Shown here: piece by piece, positions 34,770-46,534 of the stretch
Numbering within the stretch: position 1 is the first letter of the stretch
Layout of the letters: every line of letters begins with the position of its first letter
Source: Cyanobacteriota bacterium
GTDB taxonomy: Bacteria; Cyanobacteriota; Cyanobacteriia; PCC-6307; Cyanobiaceae
Length of the DNA stretch: 64,000 bases
Reading direction: 5' to 3'
Assembly (NCBI GenBank): GCA_026389265.1
Contig: JAPLIE010000045.1
Location: 1-64,000 of the forward strand
Position numbers and translations under genes: made by a program
The notes under the pieces: generated by a model
Databases searched by the model: none
Seen by the model: the letters and a program-made list of their open reading frames with translations, nothing else
What the model was told of the DNA's origin: nothing

Positions 34770-35132
34770 ATGGCTACCTCTTCCCGCCCCTCCAGCTATC
34801 ACTACGTGGTGGATGAACCTTTGCTGCGCACGATCGCGGCTGAGATCCAGGCGGCCATTCCCGGCGCCCAGGTGCGCCTGTTCGGCTCCCGCGCCCGCGG
34901 CACCGAACGGCCCGATTCCGACCTTGATCTGCTGGTGACGGTGCCGAATGAATGGTTGGGCAGCCGTTCTCGGTTTGTGGAAACGGGCGATCTGTGCCGA
35001 AAGCTCGCTCATCACAGAATCCCCATCGACTTGCTTCTCTATTCCGACGCAGAGGTTCAGGAGCGACGTCAGTACATCCAGCATGTGGTGACCGAGGCTT
35101 ATCACAATGGGAGAGATCTCTATGCCGTCTGA
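34770..35132 (+). CDS. MNT-type minimal nucleotidyltransferase antitoxin
   Basis: About 120 residues from ATG 34770. The core GSRARGTERPDSDLDLLV gives the G-S motif and the paired Asp residues for metal and NTP; PIDLLLYSDAEVQERR follows. In MNT/HEPN pairs this protein neutralises the HEPN partner by adding AMP to a tyrosine. The stop overlaps the start of the HEPN gene, as expected. Reading could also begin at 34590, including the partial domain. Confidence 0.82.
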   Translation: MATSSRPSSYHYVVDEPLLRTIAAEIQAAIPGAQVRLFGSRARGTERPDSDLDLLVTVPNEWLGSRSRFVETGDLCRKLAHHRIPIDLLLYSDAEVQERRQYIQHVVTEAYHNGRDLYAV

Positions 35133-35508
35133 TCGTCAGCGCGAAGCAGCTCGGATGCTGCGGATTGCCCATCGAGATCTCAAGGCTGCGAGATCGATGC
35201 TCGATCCCGATCTTTTTGATGAAGCATCATGGGGCTTCCATGTTCAGCAGGCCACAGAAAAAGCTTTGAAAGCCTGGATTTCGGCGCTTGAAGAGCAGTA
35301 TCCGCGCACTCATGATCTCGCACTGCTTGACCAGTTGATCATCGATGGTGGCGGTGATCCAACACGCTTTCTATCGCTTGAAAACTTCACGCCCTTTGGA
35401 TCGAGGCTCCGCTACGACGAGGTCGCCGAGCCCGAAAGTCTCGATCGCGCCGCCTGGAACCAACTCTGCGCTGACCTGCTCGCTCACGTGGCCTCCCTGC
35501 TTCCATGA
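35122..35508 (+). CDS. HEPN-domain toxin partner of MNT
   Basis: About 128 residues. A helical HEPN protein of the MNT-associated type: AARMLRIAHRDLKAAR, the conserved ASWGFHVQQATEKALKAW helix, and PRTHDLALLDQLI. Start ATG 35122 overlaps the MNT stop; ATG 35107 is five codons upstream. Predicted RNase toxin whose activity is blocked by adenylylation from the MNT protein. Intact. Confidence 0.85.
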   Translation: MPSDRQREAARMLRIAHRDLKAARSMLDPDLFDEASWGFHVQQATEKALKAWISALEEQYPRTHDLALLDQLIIDGGGDPTRFLSLENFTPFGSRLRYDEVAEPESLDRAAWNQLCADLLAHVASLLP

Positions 35509-35669
35509 ACGAAGCCGAAACCCGCGCTGAGTTGATCGATCCGCTGTTCGCGGCCGCCGGCTGAGCTGTGGTAGCGCGCTTAACCAGCACAGCCGCCGCT
35601 GGGAGCATGCCCTGCATTTCCTGCCGGTTTGACGGCGGGATCCGAGGATCACCCACAAAGGGAGCCGCC

Positions 35670-36575
35670 GTGCTGCGCTTTGTCAGCGAACTGATCCCCT
35701 CCCTGCTGGTGGGCCTGTTGCTGGGGCTTCGCTTTCCGCAGCTGCCCTCCCGGCTGGCTGCGCCGCTGGTGAACTGGGGGGTGCCGCTCAGCCTGGTGGG
35801 CCTGCTGCTGCGCTCGGGGATGGGGCGCGAGCTGCTGGTGTCTGGAGCGATGGCGGCCCTGGTGAATGGGGCCGGCTTGCTGCTACTGCTCGGATGGGCA
35901 CCGCTGCGCCGCTCTATCCCCCATGGCGGCCTGCAGCTGGGGGCGGTGGTGGGCAACACGGGCTACTTCGGCATTCCGGTGGCCGTGGCCCTGCTGCCGC
36001 CGGCCTCGCTCGGGTTCAGCATCAGCTACGACCTCGTGGGCACCCTGATCACCTGGAGCGTGGGTCCGCTGCTGGTGCAGGGGCTCGCCTTCGATGCCCG
36101 CCGCGCCCTGGCGATGCTGTGGGGCAGTCCGGCCTGCAAGGGACTGGCGATCGCCCTGTTGCTGCATCTTTCGCCCTGGGGCGCGGAGCTGGGCCGGCTG
36201 CTGTGGTGGCCGTCTCAGCTGTTGCTGCTGCTGGCCCTGAGCGTGGTGGGGATGCGGCTGGGGGCGAGCCTGCGCCAAGGGGTGCCGCTGGCGCCCGGGG
36301 ATGTGTGGCCCCTGGGGGGAGCCGTGGCCTTCAAGCTCCTGGCCATGCCGCTGCTGATGATCGCGCTCACGCGGCTGATCCCGTTGCCGCTCGCCGTGCG
36401 GGATGCGGTGGTGCTGCAGGCGGCGGCTCCCACGGCGGTGTCGGCCCTGCTGCTGGCCGAGGCGGCCGGCCGCGACGCCGAACGCACCGCCCACCTGGTG
36501 TTGGCCACCACCCTGCTGGCTCTGGTCACGGTGCCGCTCTGGTGGCGGCTGCTGGCCCTTCTGCCGGCTGGCTGA
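35670..36575 (+). CDS. AEC-family (auxin efflux carrier-like) transporter
   Basis: A 301-residue inner-membrane carrier with about ten helices. Family features: N-terminal IPSLLVGLLLG, the conserved VVGNTGYFGIPVA segment in the first half, and QAAAPTAVSALLLAEAAG in the second. Substrates in this family include small organic acids; none can be assigned here. The GTG at 35670 is chosen because AAAGGGAG precedes it at good spacing. Stands alone after the HEPN gene. Confidence 0.85.
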   Translation: MLRFVSELIPSLLVGLLLGLRFPQLPSRLAAPLVNWGVPLSLVGLLLRSGMGRELLVSGAMAALVNGAGLLLLLGWAPLRRSIPHGGLQLGAVVGNTGYFGIPVAVALLPPASLGFSISYDLVGTLITWSVGPLLVQGLAFDARRALAMLWGSPACKGLAIALLLHLSPWGAELGRLLWWPSQLLLLLALSVVGMRLGASLRQGVPLAPGDVWPLGGAVAFKLLAMPLLMIALTRLIPLPLAVRDAVVLQAAAPTAVSALLLAEAAGRDAERTAHLVLATTLLALVTVPLWWRLLALLPAG

Positions 36576-36642
36576 TCGGTTGGGCCCCTCACAATGGGGG
36601 TCCTCCACTCACCGGGTTAGGCCCGCTTCTGTGTCCCCCGTC

Positions 36643-37935
36643 ATGGGCTCCCTGCTAGACCCGGGCTGGCAGCCGGCGGCCAAGCCCTCAGGGCTGCGTC
36701 TGGTTGCTCCGGTTGCCATTCGCTGCGCTCGGCGCGCCGCTGGCTTGCGCCGCTGCCCAGCAGCCTTGCTGGCCCTGCTGCTGACCCTTCCCACCAGGGC
36801 CGCTGATCGACCACCGGTCAGTCCCGCCGCCAGCGCTCCTGCCCATGCCTTGATCCAGCTGGCCGGCCAGCCGCTTTCGGGCGGCCGCAGCCGGGGCACG
36901 GTGAGCCTGCCGCTGGAGCGGGCCGAGGGAGGCCACACGCCGGTGCTCGACTTTCAGGTTGCGGGCGTCGGGGCGGCGCCCGGCTCCGGCGCAGCCGCTG
37001 CCAGCCCTGGCCCTGCTCCCCTCCTCCGCCGCCAGGGCGCTCGCATCCGTCTGCTGCTCGACACCGGCGCCACCTCCACGATGGTTACCCCGGAGCTGGC
37101 GGAGCGGCTGGCCCTGGTGCGCCGCCCCCTGCCTGCGGGCACCTTTGGACTGGCAGGAGGCGGCCACGGTTGCGCTGATCTGAACCCTCAGCGCACTCGG
37201 CTTCCCGATCTGCTGCTGCGCGACCCGGCCGCACCTCCCGGAACGCCTGGTCTTTCCCTGGAGGGTGTGGAGGCGCTGGTGCTGCCGGTGGCCGCCCTGC
37301 CGGCGGGGGTGGATGGGGTGCTGGGGGCACCGAGCCTGCGGTTGCTGCCGATCCGGATTGATCCCACTTTGGGGCGCATCGCGCTCGGCGCGGCGGCCCT
37401 CGACCAGCTGCCGTTTCCGCTCTCCCTGTCTTCCAGTGCAACGCCACCCGCTCAGTCCTCTGCGCCGCGCGATCCACAGCCCACTGCAGCGGCGACCTCT
37501 CGATCGCGGCCGCAGCGGGTTCCGCTGCGGTGGCATCGCGGCGTGCCGTTGCTGCAGCTGCGCACGTCGGTTGGCCCCGTGCAGGCTCTGGCCGACACCG
37601 GCGCTGAGGGGCTGTTCCTGCAGCCGGCTCTGGCGGCTCGACTGCGGCCGCTCGGTCCGGCCCAGCCGCTGCGGCTGGTGGGGTTCTGCGGCGAGCAGCG
37701 CGTTGAGCGCCGGCTTTATGCCGGGCTTGGACTTGGCCCCGGGTCCGGGGGGCTTGCCGCCACGCCCGGTTCGCCTTCGCCGGGGGATGGTCCTGCCGGT
37801 GTGGAGGGGATCGTGACCGACAACCCGATCTTTGAGCAGCTCGGGGTCGAGGCGATCCTCGGCCAGGAGCTGCTGCACCGCCACCGCCAGCTCTGGCGAC
37901 TGGATCAGGCCAGGCCTGAGCTGCTGCTCTGGTGA
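36643..37935 (+). CDS. Secreted protein with two retropepsin-like aspartic protease domains
   Basis: A 430-residue exported protein (hydrophobic segment ALLALLLTLPTRAADR near residue 45). The first domain contains LLLDTGATSTMV (Asp near 140) and the second ALADTGAEGLFL (Asp near 315), each with the D-T-G-A motif, separated by a Pro/Ser/Gln-rich linker. Retropepsins normally dimerise, so two domains in one chain could form one active site, as in pepsin. Start ATG 36643; GTG 36631 is possible. Confidence 0.75.
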   Translation: MGSLLDPGWQPAAKPSGLRLVAPVAIRCARRAAGLRRCPAALLALLLTLPTRAADRPPVSPAASAPAHALIQLAGQPLSGGRSRGTVSLPLERAEGGHTPVLDFQVAGVGAAPGSGAAAASPGPAPLLRRQGARIRLLLDTGATSTMVTPELAERLALVRRPLPAGTFGLAGGGHGCADLNPQRTRLPDLLLRDPAAPPGTPGLSLEGVEALVLPVAALPAGVDGVLGAPSLRLLPIRIDPTLGRIALGAAALDQLPFPLSLSSSATPPAQSSAPRDPQPTAAATSRSRPQRVPLRWHRGVPLLQLRTSVGPVQALADTGAEGLFLQPALAARLRPLGPAQPLRLVGFCGEQRVERRLYAGLGLGPGSGGLAATPGSPSPGDGPAGVEGIVTDNPIFEQLGVEAILGQELLHRHRQLWRLDQARPELLLW

Positions 37936-38531
37936 TGACGGGAACTACTGGGTTAGGAGAACCACTAGGCCATCCACCAACAGAAGACCCCCCAACCGCA
38001 ACGGCCGAGGGGTCCACTGGAGCTGCCGGGCAAGGGAGGCGCTCAGTCCGACGTTGGCTGGTGAGGGCGTCGGTATTGTTGTTTTACGCGAGTCGGCCGC
38101 AGCAGATCCCGTTGCTGCAAAAAACGCAACATTGGCCCTGAACCGGAGATCAGCTGGCCTGGAATCGGAAGGGGGCCCACTGGGCGATCAGTTGCTCATG
38201 GCGCACCAGTTGGTAGCGGGTGTGTTCGTTGGGCTGAGTGAGATAGCAATCGCGCAGGTCCTGGAGGCGGAGCTCCATGGAGGTGAGCACAGGATGGTTG
38301 TCGTACACAAGGCTGCCGCTGACTTCAGAATCTTAAGGGAATCTGTAGCCCCTCGGAGCCGGCCGCAATCTTTCGTTGTTGGTTCCCTGTTCATCCCAGC
38401 TCCACGGCCGCTCGATGAAACAGCGATGGGCGCTCCGGGTCGCGGTTCATGTCGAACGCGCCAGCGGCGCTGCCACCGCCACAATGCGGGTCCATAAGGT
38501 CGTTCGGCGGCCCCTGTCTCCACCGGATTCC
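37936..38531. other. Mostly gene-free stretch before the desaturase gene
   Basis: No gene on the plus strand is supported. An inverted pair GTTGC/GCAAC at 38111-38130 encloses TGCAAAAAAC and resembles the 18-bp repeat at 14843 and 16498. A short minus-strand frame (38150-38308) is listed separately. Confidence 0.45.
38150..38308 (-). CDS. Possible small protein or gene remnant
   Basis: A 52-residue frame from GTG 38308 (or 42 residues from ATG 38278) to TGA 38150. It reads as a compact, protein-like sequence (MELRLQDLRDCYLTQPNEHT; YQLVRHEQLIAQW), unlike the shadows around it. A TAA lies upstream in frame. It may be a real small gene or the tail of a lost one; no family was recognised. Confidence 0.3.
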   Translation of the reverse strand: MYDNHPVLTSMELRLQDLRDCYLTQPNEHTRYQLVRHEQLIAQWAPFRFQAS

Positions 38532-39641
38532 ATGGGCGAGCCCGCTCCCTTGGCCCACCAGGGCGCTCCTGCGAGCCAACCTGCGGCTTCAAGGTCGCCG
38601 CTGTCCTCGGCTTCGTCGTCACCGACCGCAGCAGCGCTGGGATCCCTGCCGGCCGACCGGCTGGCTGCCCTCAACCAGCGCCATGACCGGCACGGGCTGC
38701 TGCAGTTGGCCTTCCATCTGGGCGTGCTGGTGGCTGGTGGGCTGCTGTGGGGCCAGGCGCTGGGGCAGGGTCCGCTGGCTGGATCGCTTCTGGGCTGGTC
38801 TCTGGTGCCTGCGCCTTTGGTGGCGCCGCTGGGGTTGATCGGCCTGCTGCTGCTGGGTTGGGGCCTGGCCTTAGCGTTCTGCGCGATGCACGAGGCCGGC
38901 CACCGCACCGCCTTCGCCAGCCGCTCCCTCAACGATGCGGTGGCCTGGTGGGCCGGTGTGCTGAGTTTCTACAACGCCGATTTCTACAGGCGTTACCACC
39001 AGTGGCACCACCGCTACACCCAGCTGGTGGGCCTCGATCCAGCGCTGGTGGACAGTCCTCCCACCACGCGGGGGGCCGCTCTGCTGGAGCTCAGTGCCAT
39101 CCCCTGGTGGATCGGCAAGGTGCGCGGCCATCTGGCGGGGCTGCGCGGCGATTTCAGCGCCCGTCCTTATATCCCCGCCGATGCCGTCCCTGCGGTGCGT
39201 CGTTCGCTGGGGCTGCAGTTCGCTGTCTATGGCCTGTTTGCCCTGGTTTCCCTTATCGGCGCCAACGGTTTTCTCTTCTGGTATTGGCTACTGCCCCTGG
39301 CGGTGGGGCAACCCCTGCTGCGTTTTGTGCTGCTGGCCGAGCACGGCGGCTGCCCCTTTGTGAGCGATGGGCGGCGCAACACCCGCACCACCCACACCTT
39401 GGCGCCGTTGCGGCGGCTGATGTGGAATATGCCCTTCCACGCCGAGCACCACCTCTACCCCTCGCTGCCCTTTCATGCCCTGGCGGCGGCCCATCGGGAT
39501 CTGGGGCCGAGCCTTGCGGTGGTGGCCCCCGGCTACCTGGCCGTGCACCGCGGTTTCCTGGCCAACCTCGCCGCCCTGGCGATGCCAGCCGCCGCCGCTG
39601 ATGGGCAGTTAGCAGCGTTGCCCGCGTCTCTTCGGAGCTGA
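38532..39641 (+). CDS. Membrane fatty-acid-desaturase-family protein
   Basis: About 369 residues. Three histidine boxes bind the di-iron centre: HEAGH near residue 120, HQWHH near 158 and HAEHHLYPSLPFH near 305, set between pairs of membrane helices. It could desaturate or hydroxylate lipid chains or carotenoids; the substrate is not evident. Start ATG 38532 is preferred; ATG 38484 is in frame upstream. The first 40 residues are Ala/Ser/Pro-rich and probably unstructured. Confidence 0.85.
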   Translation: MGEPAPLAHQGAPASQPAASRSPLSSASSSPTAAALGSLPADRLAALNQRHDRHGLLQLAFHLGVLVAGGLLWGQALGQGPLAGSLLGWSLVPAPLVAPLGLIGLLLLGWGLALAFCAMHEAGHRTAFASRSLNDAVAWWAGVLSFYNADFYRRYHQWHHRYTQLVGLDPALVDSPPTTRGAALLELSAIPWWIGKVRGHLAGLRGDFSARPYIPADAVPAVRRSLGLQFAVYGLFALVSLIGANGFLFWYWLLPLAVGQPLLRFVLLAEHGGCPFVSDGRRNTRTTHTLAPLRRLMWNMPFHAEHHLYPSLPFHALAAAHRDLGPSLAVVAPGYLAVHRGFLANLAALAMPAAAADGQLAALPASLRS

Positions 39642-39885
39642 TGGCCAGTCCGCTCCACCCGGCAGGCTGCTCCAATCCAGGCGAGCAGGCAGTCACCCCC
39701 CACGATCACCGCGCCGGGGGCGCCATCTCGGGTGAGCCGGCCCCATGCCCTGGCCGAATCGCCACCCCGAGTTCTGATCGGAAGCATGCAGGCCCAGCAG
39801 CAGCCGGCCTTGCTGATCCCGCCAGGCCGATGGGCTCGCGCTGCCGCTCTGCCGCCCATCGGGCTTCTCCGAAGGGATCCGGGCC

Positions 39886-40986
39886 ATGACCCCCCCCAAG
39901 GCCCGCCGATTCGATCTGGGCTCCTTCCCCCTGGCCAGCGGTGAAACCCTCCCCGCCGCGCAGCTGGATTACCGCGTGTTCGGCGAGCTCAACACCGAGC
40001 GCTCCAACCTCGTGCTCTATCCCAGCTCCTACGGCGCCTGGCCGGAGGACATCGCCTGGGCGGTAGGGACGATCCTCGATCCCAGCAAGCACTGCGTGGT
40101 GCTGGTGAGCCAGTTCGGCAACGGCCGCTCCAGCAGCCCCAGCAACGGTGGTCCGCCGCTGCGCCAGGGGGGCTGGCCGATCGATCACCGCGACAACCTG
40201 CAGGCCCAGATTCGGCTGCTGGAGGAGGTCTTCGGCGTGGAGCGGCCGGCTCTGATCTATGGCTGGTCGATGGGGGCCCAGCAGGCCTACCACTGGGCGG
40301 TGCTCGAACCCCAGCGGCCCCGGCGGATCTGCTGCGTGTGCGGAACGGCCCGAACCACCCCCCACAACCGTTTGTTTCTGCTCAGCCTGCGCCAGGCCCT
40401 CAGCGCCGATCCGGCCTGGAACGGCAGCGGCTTCGACGCCGCTCCCGAACAGGGGCTACGCACCTTCGCGCTGATCTACGCCAGCTGGGCTGCCAGCCAG
40501 CCTTACTACCGCCGCGGCGCCCACCGGGAGCTCGGCTACGACACCGTGGAGGACTACGTGAAGGACTCCTGGCTGCCCGCCTATCGCCGCCATGACCCCC
40601 GCGACCTGATCGCCATGCTTGATGTGTGGCTCGCGAATGATGTGGCGGGGGCGGCCGGAATCCATTGGCCCTTCGCTGCCGAGGTCGACATCCCCGCGCC
40701 TGGCGGCCAGCCCATGGCCGCGACCGCTTTCAGCCAAAACGTTGGCACCGGTTCAGACCCCCTCGCCATAGCTCTGGGCCGCATCCAGGCCGCCACCGCC
40801 GTAGTGGCGGGCCGCCACGATCTCTATTTCCCTCCGGCCGACTGCGCCCACGAAGCGGCGCTGATCCCGGGGGCCACCTTCCACGTGCTGGAGTCCGACC
40901 TCGGCCACCGGGCCGGCAACCCTCGCCAGGCCCTGGCGGAGCAGGCCCAGCTCCGGGCGGTGGTGGAGGAGCTTCTGAGTCGTTGA
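39886..40986 (+). CDS. MetX-like alpha/beta-hydrolase (homoserine O-acyltransferase family)
   Basis: A 366-residue protein. Nucleophile elbow YGWSMGAQQAYHWA near residue 125, acid Asp in GRHDLYFPP near 308 and His in SDLGHRAGNP near 340 make a complete triad. The N-terminal LASGETLPAAQLDYRVFGEL is characteristic of the MetX branch. Key homoserine-binding residues cannot be judged by eye, so it may be a generic hydrolase. The 244 bases before it hold no supported gene. Confidence 0.82.
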   Translation: MTPPKARRFDLGSFPLASGETLPAAQLDYRVFGELNTERSNLVLYPSSYGAWPEDIAWAVGTILDPSKHCVVLVSQFGNGRSSSPSNGGPPLRQGGWPIDHRDNLQAQIRLLEEVFGVERPALIYGWSMGAQQAYHWAVLEPQRPRRICCVCGTARTTPHNRLFLLSLRQALSADPAWNGSGFDAAPEQGLRTFALIYASWAASQPYYRRGAHRELGYDTVEDYVKDSWLPAYRRHDPRDLIAMLDVWLANDVAGAAGIHWPFAAEVDIPAPGGQPMAATAFSQNVGTGSDPLAIALGRIQAATAVVAGRHDLYFPPADCAHEAALIPGATFHVLESDLGHRAGNPRQALAEQAQLRAVVEELLSR

Positions 40987-41304
40987 AGGAACAGATCATG
41001 AGGAAGCATCGTCCCAACAGGCTCTGCCTTCCTCCTTTCGCTCCCCAGCCTCGCTGCCATGGAGCCATGCCCGTTCGTTCTGGTCCGTCTCCGCTGGCTA
41101 CAACCCTTAGGCGAGCCGTTTTCGGCACCCTGGTCTGTGGTCTGCCGGGTTCGCCGCCTTCCGGATCAGCGCTTCGGCTGCGGCCCTCCGCTTCGGTTAC
41201 GGAGTTGTGATTCGGCCCATGCTGAACGGGCGGCCGCGCCATTCAGGCCTAGATCCCCCAGGGCATGCATCCGCCTGGATCGCGCCTGCCCAGGGCCCCA
41301 GCCC

Positions 41305-42630
41305 ATGGCGCCGCCCTCCGTCCCAACCCCCCACCCCAAGGACCTCAAGTACCTCCCGATGAACGACCTGGCCCAGACCGTTGCCGACCGTGGCCTGCGC
41401 CATGTGCTGTTCTCCTTCACCGATCTGTTCGGCGTGCAGCGGGCCAAGCTGGTGCCGGCCTCGGCCGTGGCGGCGCTGGCGGAAGGCGGGGCGGGCTTTG
41501 CGGGCTTCGCGGCCTGGCTGCAGCTCACCCCGGCCGATCCCGATGTGCTGGCCCTGCCGGATCCGGCCAGTCTGATGGTGCTGCCCTGGCAACGGGATGT
41601 GGCCTGGGTGGCCACCGATCTGGTGGTGGAGGGCCAGCCGCTGGAACAGGTGCCGCGGCGGGTGCTGCAGCAGCAGCTGAAGCGGGCCGAGGCCCTCGGC
41701 TTCCAATTCCGCAGCGGTGTGGAAGCAGAGTTCTTCCTGCTTGATCCCGCGCAGGGGGGCGTGGCCGACCGATTCGATCGCCAGTCGAAGCCTTGCTACG
41801 ACCAGCTGAGCCTGATGCGGCGCTACCCGCTGATCAGCGAATTAATCGGTGCGATGGAGGAGCTGGGCTGGGGGCCTTATCAGGCCGATCACGAGGATGC
41901 CAATGGCCAGTTCGAGCTGAACTGGACCTTCGCCGATGCCCTCACCACCGCCGACCGCCACGCCTTCTTCAAGGTGATGGCCGCCACCCTGGCCGAGCAG
42001 CACGGCTGCGGCGTGAGCTTTGATCCAAAGCCGATCGAGGGCCTCACCGGCAATGGCGCCCACCTGCATGTGTCGCTGTGGCAGGGCGGCCGCAACCTCT
42101 TCCACGACCCAGCCGGCGAGAAGGGCCTTTCGACCCTGGCCTATCACTTCCTCGCCGGCCTGCTCGCCCATGCCCGCGCCCTCTGCGCCCTCACCAATCC
42201 GGTGCCGGCCAGCTACCGCCGCCTGGCCCGAGCCAGCACCAGCTCCGGTGCCACCTGGTCACCGGCCTGGATCAGCTACGGCGGCAACAACCGCACCCAC
42301 CTGGTGCGCATCCCCGACGATCAGCGCCTCGAACTGCGCCTGCCCGACGGCGCCGCCAACCCCTACCTGCTGCAGGCGGCGGTGCTGGCGGCGGGCCTCG
42401 ATGGCATCGAGCGCCAGCTCGACCCCGGCCCCCGCAGCGATGCCAACACCTACACCGACCCTCCGGCACCGGGCACGGCCCAGCCCCTACCCGGCAGCCT
42501 GGAGGAAGCCCTGGAGGCCTTCGCGGCCGACAAGATCCTCCAGGATGCTATCGGCAGCGAGTTCTGCTCGGCTTACCAGGAGCTGGTGGCGTTGCATCCG
42601 GCGCGGGGTGGCGGAATGCGGCCTACTTAG
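41305..42630 (+). CDS. Type III (GlnT-like) glutamine synthetase family protein
   Basis: A 441-residue ATP-dependent ligase, shorter than standard GlnA. Motifs: FSFTDLFGVQRAKLVP at the N-terminus, GVEAEFFLLD with metal-binding Glu, GNGAHLHVSL with ammonia-site and ATP residues, and NNRTHLVRIPDDQRLELRLP. It may make glutamine or a gamma-glutamyl amide. ATG 41305 is used; ATG 41359 is an alternative. The 318 bases before it show no gene and no recognisable glutamine riboswitch. Confidence 0.85.
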   Translation: MAPPSVPTPHPKDLKYLPMNDLAQTVADRGLRHVLFSFTDLFGVQRAKLVPASAVAALAEGGAGFAGFAAWLQLTPADPDVLALPDPASLMVLPWQRDVAWVATDLVVEGQPLEQVPRRVLQQQLKRAEALGFQFRSGVEAEFFLLDPAQGGVADRFDRQSKPCYDQLSLMRRYPLISELIGAMEELGWGPYQADHEDANGQFELNWTFADALTTADRHAFFKVMAATLAEQHGCGVSFDPKPIEGLTGNGAHLHVSLWQGGRNLFHDPAGEKGLSTLAYHFLAGLLAHARALCALTNPVPASYRRLARASTSSGATWSPAWISYGGNNRTHLVRIPDDQRLELRLPDGAANPYLLQAAVLAAGLDGIERQLDPGPRSDANTYTDPPAPGTAQPLPGSLEEALEAFAADKILQDAIGSEFCSAYQELVALHPARGGGMRPT

Positions 42631-42655
42631 CCTGGGATCTCTTGCCCTGAATTCG

Positions 42656-43123
42656 GTGCTCCGAACCACCGCCAGCCTCAGCCTCGCCCTCACCCTGCTG
42701 GCGACCCCCGGCCTGGCCCAGCCGAACGGGGTGGTGCCCGCCAAGGAACAACTGCCGGCCGATGGTTATCACCAGTCCGGGGCTGCCAGCGTGACCCAGG
42801 GCGTGCTGGCCATCCGGCGGCTCGGCGCCCAGCCCCTCGACCATGACTTCCCCACCCTCGCGGGCCGGGAGCTGCGCATCCGCGAGATCACCGTTGCTCC
42901 CGGTGGCAGCATTGCGCTGCACCGCCACGATCACCGCCCTGGCCTCGCTTACATCCTGGAAGGGCAGATGACGGAGCGGCGTGGTCCCGGCTTCGCCCCG
43001 CTGGTGCTGGGGCCTGGAGGGGTGGCTCTCGAAGCCACCGGCGTCACCCACTGGTGGCGCAATGAGGGCAAAGGCCCCGCCCGGGCTCTGGTGGTGGACA
43101 TCGTTCCGAAGGGAACCCCCTGA
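42656..43123 (+). CDS. Secreted cupin-domain protein
   Basis: About 155 residues from GTG 42656. A signal peptide (LSLALTLLATPGLA) is followed by one cupin barrel: GSIALHRHDHRPGLAYILEG holds the first motif with metal-binding histidines and Glu, and EATGVTHWWRN the second. Likely a metal-binding or small-molecule-binding protein in the periplasm. It follows the glutamine synthetase gene by 25 bases, so may share its transcript. Confidence 0.8.
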   Translation: MLRTTASLSLALTLLATPGLAQPNGVVPAKEQLPADGYHQSGAASVTQGVLAIRRLGAQPLDHDFPTLAGRELRIREITVAPGGSIALHRHDHRPGLAYILEGQMTERRGPGFAPLVLGPGGVALEATGVTHWWRNEGKGPARALVVDIVPKGTP

Positions 43124-43140
43124 ACGCCACCTGAGCGGTG

Positions 43141-43180
43141 TCAACCCGGGCAGCCAGCTGGTGCAACCTGCCCCGGTTGA
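43141..43180. terminator. Inverted repeat between cupin and clpB, probable bidirectional terminator
   Basis: Arms 43141-43153 (TCAACCCGGGCAG) and 43168-43180 (CTGCCCCGGTTGA) pair over 13 positions with one mismatch around a 14-base loop. The right arm touches the clpB stop codon. No long T run follows, so termination efficiency is uncertain. Confidence 0.6.
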
Positions 43181-45811
<2,631 letters not shown>

Positions 45812-45992
45812 AAACAAACCTCCTGTGGTTCTGCGCTCAGGTGGGATTAACGGCACCGTATGGGATCCGGATGCAGCCGATAGGCCGGTGCTCCGAACTG
45901 CGGGGTTCGGGCCCCCCTACCCAGGATGGGCAGGCCGAACCGGTTTGGGGTGGGAACCTACCAAGGGAATGGGCTGAGGGCTCGGCCCGGGG

Positions 45993-46460
45993 TCAGGGTC
46001 CACCCGGTGGAAGGGAGATCTGATTGCCCTTGGCGGTCCCGCACAACCGCTTTGGGCAGCCATCAGCACCGTAGATCGCATCGGCCGCGGATAGGCAGCC
46101 GAAGCTGTTCTTGAGAGGAATCTGGGCTGGGTGGAGGTGCAGCGGCTGCAGGGGGGCATCCTTCACCGGCACGATCAGGCGGCAGGGGGGAATGGGTGGC
46201 CGTGGTCCGCTGATCGCCTGAGGCTGGCTGCCTTTGGCGGGATTAAAACGCTGGCCGTTGGCGGGCAGCAAGAAGCTGGGCGGATCGGCACCGGGCAGGA
46301 AGGGACCGTTGGGATCAAAGGCCCAGGCTGGGTTCAGGGGCGGTGCCGGTGGCAGGGGTTCTGCCTTCAAGGCTGCCGTCGCGGCCGGCGCCAACGCCAG
46401 CAGCAGCGCCGCTGCGGTGCGCAGCGCGCTCAAGACCGGCTGAAATCGGCACGGGGTCAT
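45993..46460 (-). CDS. Small secreted proline-rich protein
   Basis: A 155-residue protein with a signal peptide (ALRTAAALLLALAPAATAAL) and a proline-rich body with four mature cysteines (PPCRLIVPVKD, FGCLSAADAIYGADGCPKRL, LCG) that could form two disulfides. Function and family unknown. ATG 46460 is chosen because it opens the signal peptide; the frame is open further upstream. Confidence 0.6.
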   Translation of the reverse strand: MTPCRFQPVLSALRTAAALLLALAPAATAALKAEPLPPAPPLNPAWAFDPNGPFLPGADPPSFLLPANGQRFNPAKGSQPQAISGPRPPIPPCRLIVPVKDAPLQPLHLHPAQIPLKNSFGCLSAADAIYGADGCPKRLCGTAKGNQISLPPGGP

Positions 46461-46534
46461 GCGGCCTGGGCCTTCCTGAGATGCCTTCAGTCTGCCGGTT
46501 GCGCCAGGATCCTTCCTGCCGCTGCTGCGTTGTG

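Noticed and set aside
40987-41304. Leader of the glutamine synthetase gene as a riboswitch
   Set aside because: No conserved riboswitch core could be recognised; the stretch is simply left as intergenic.
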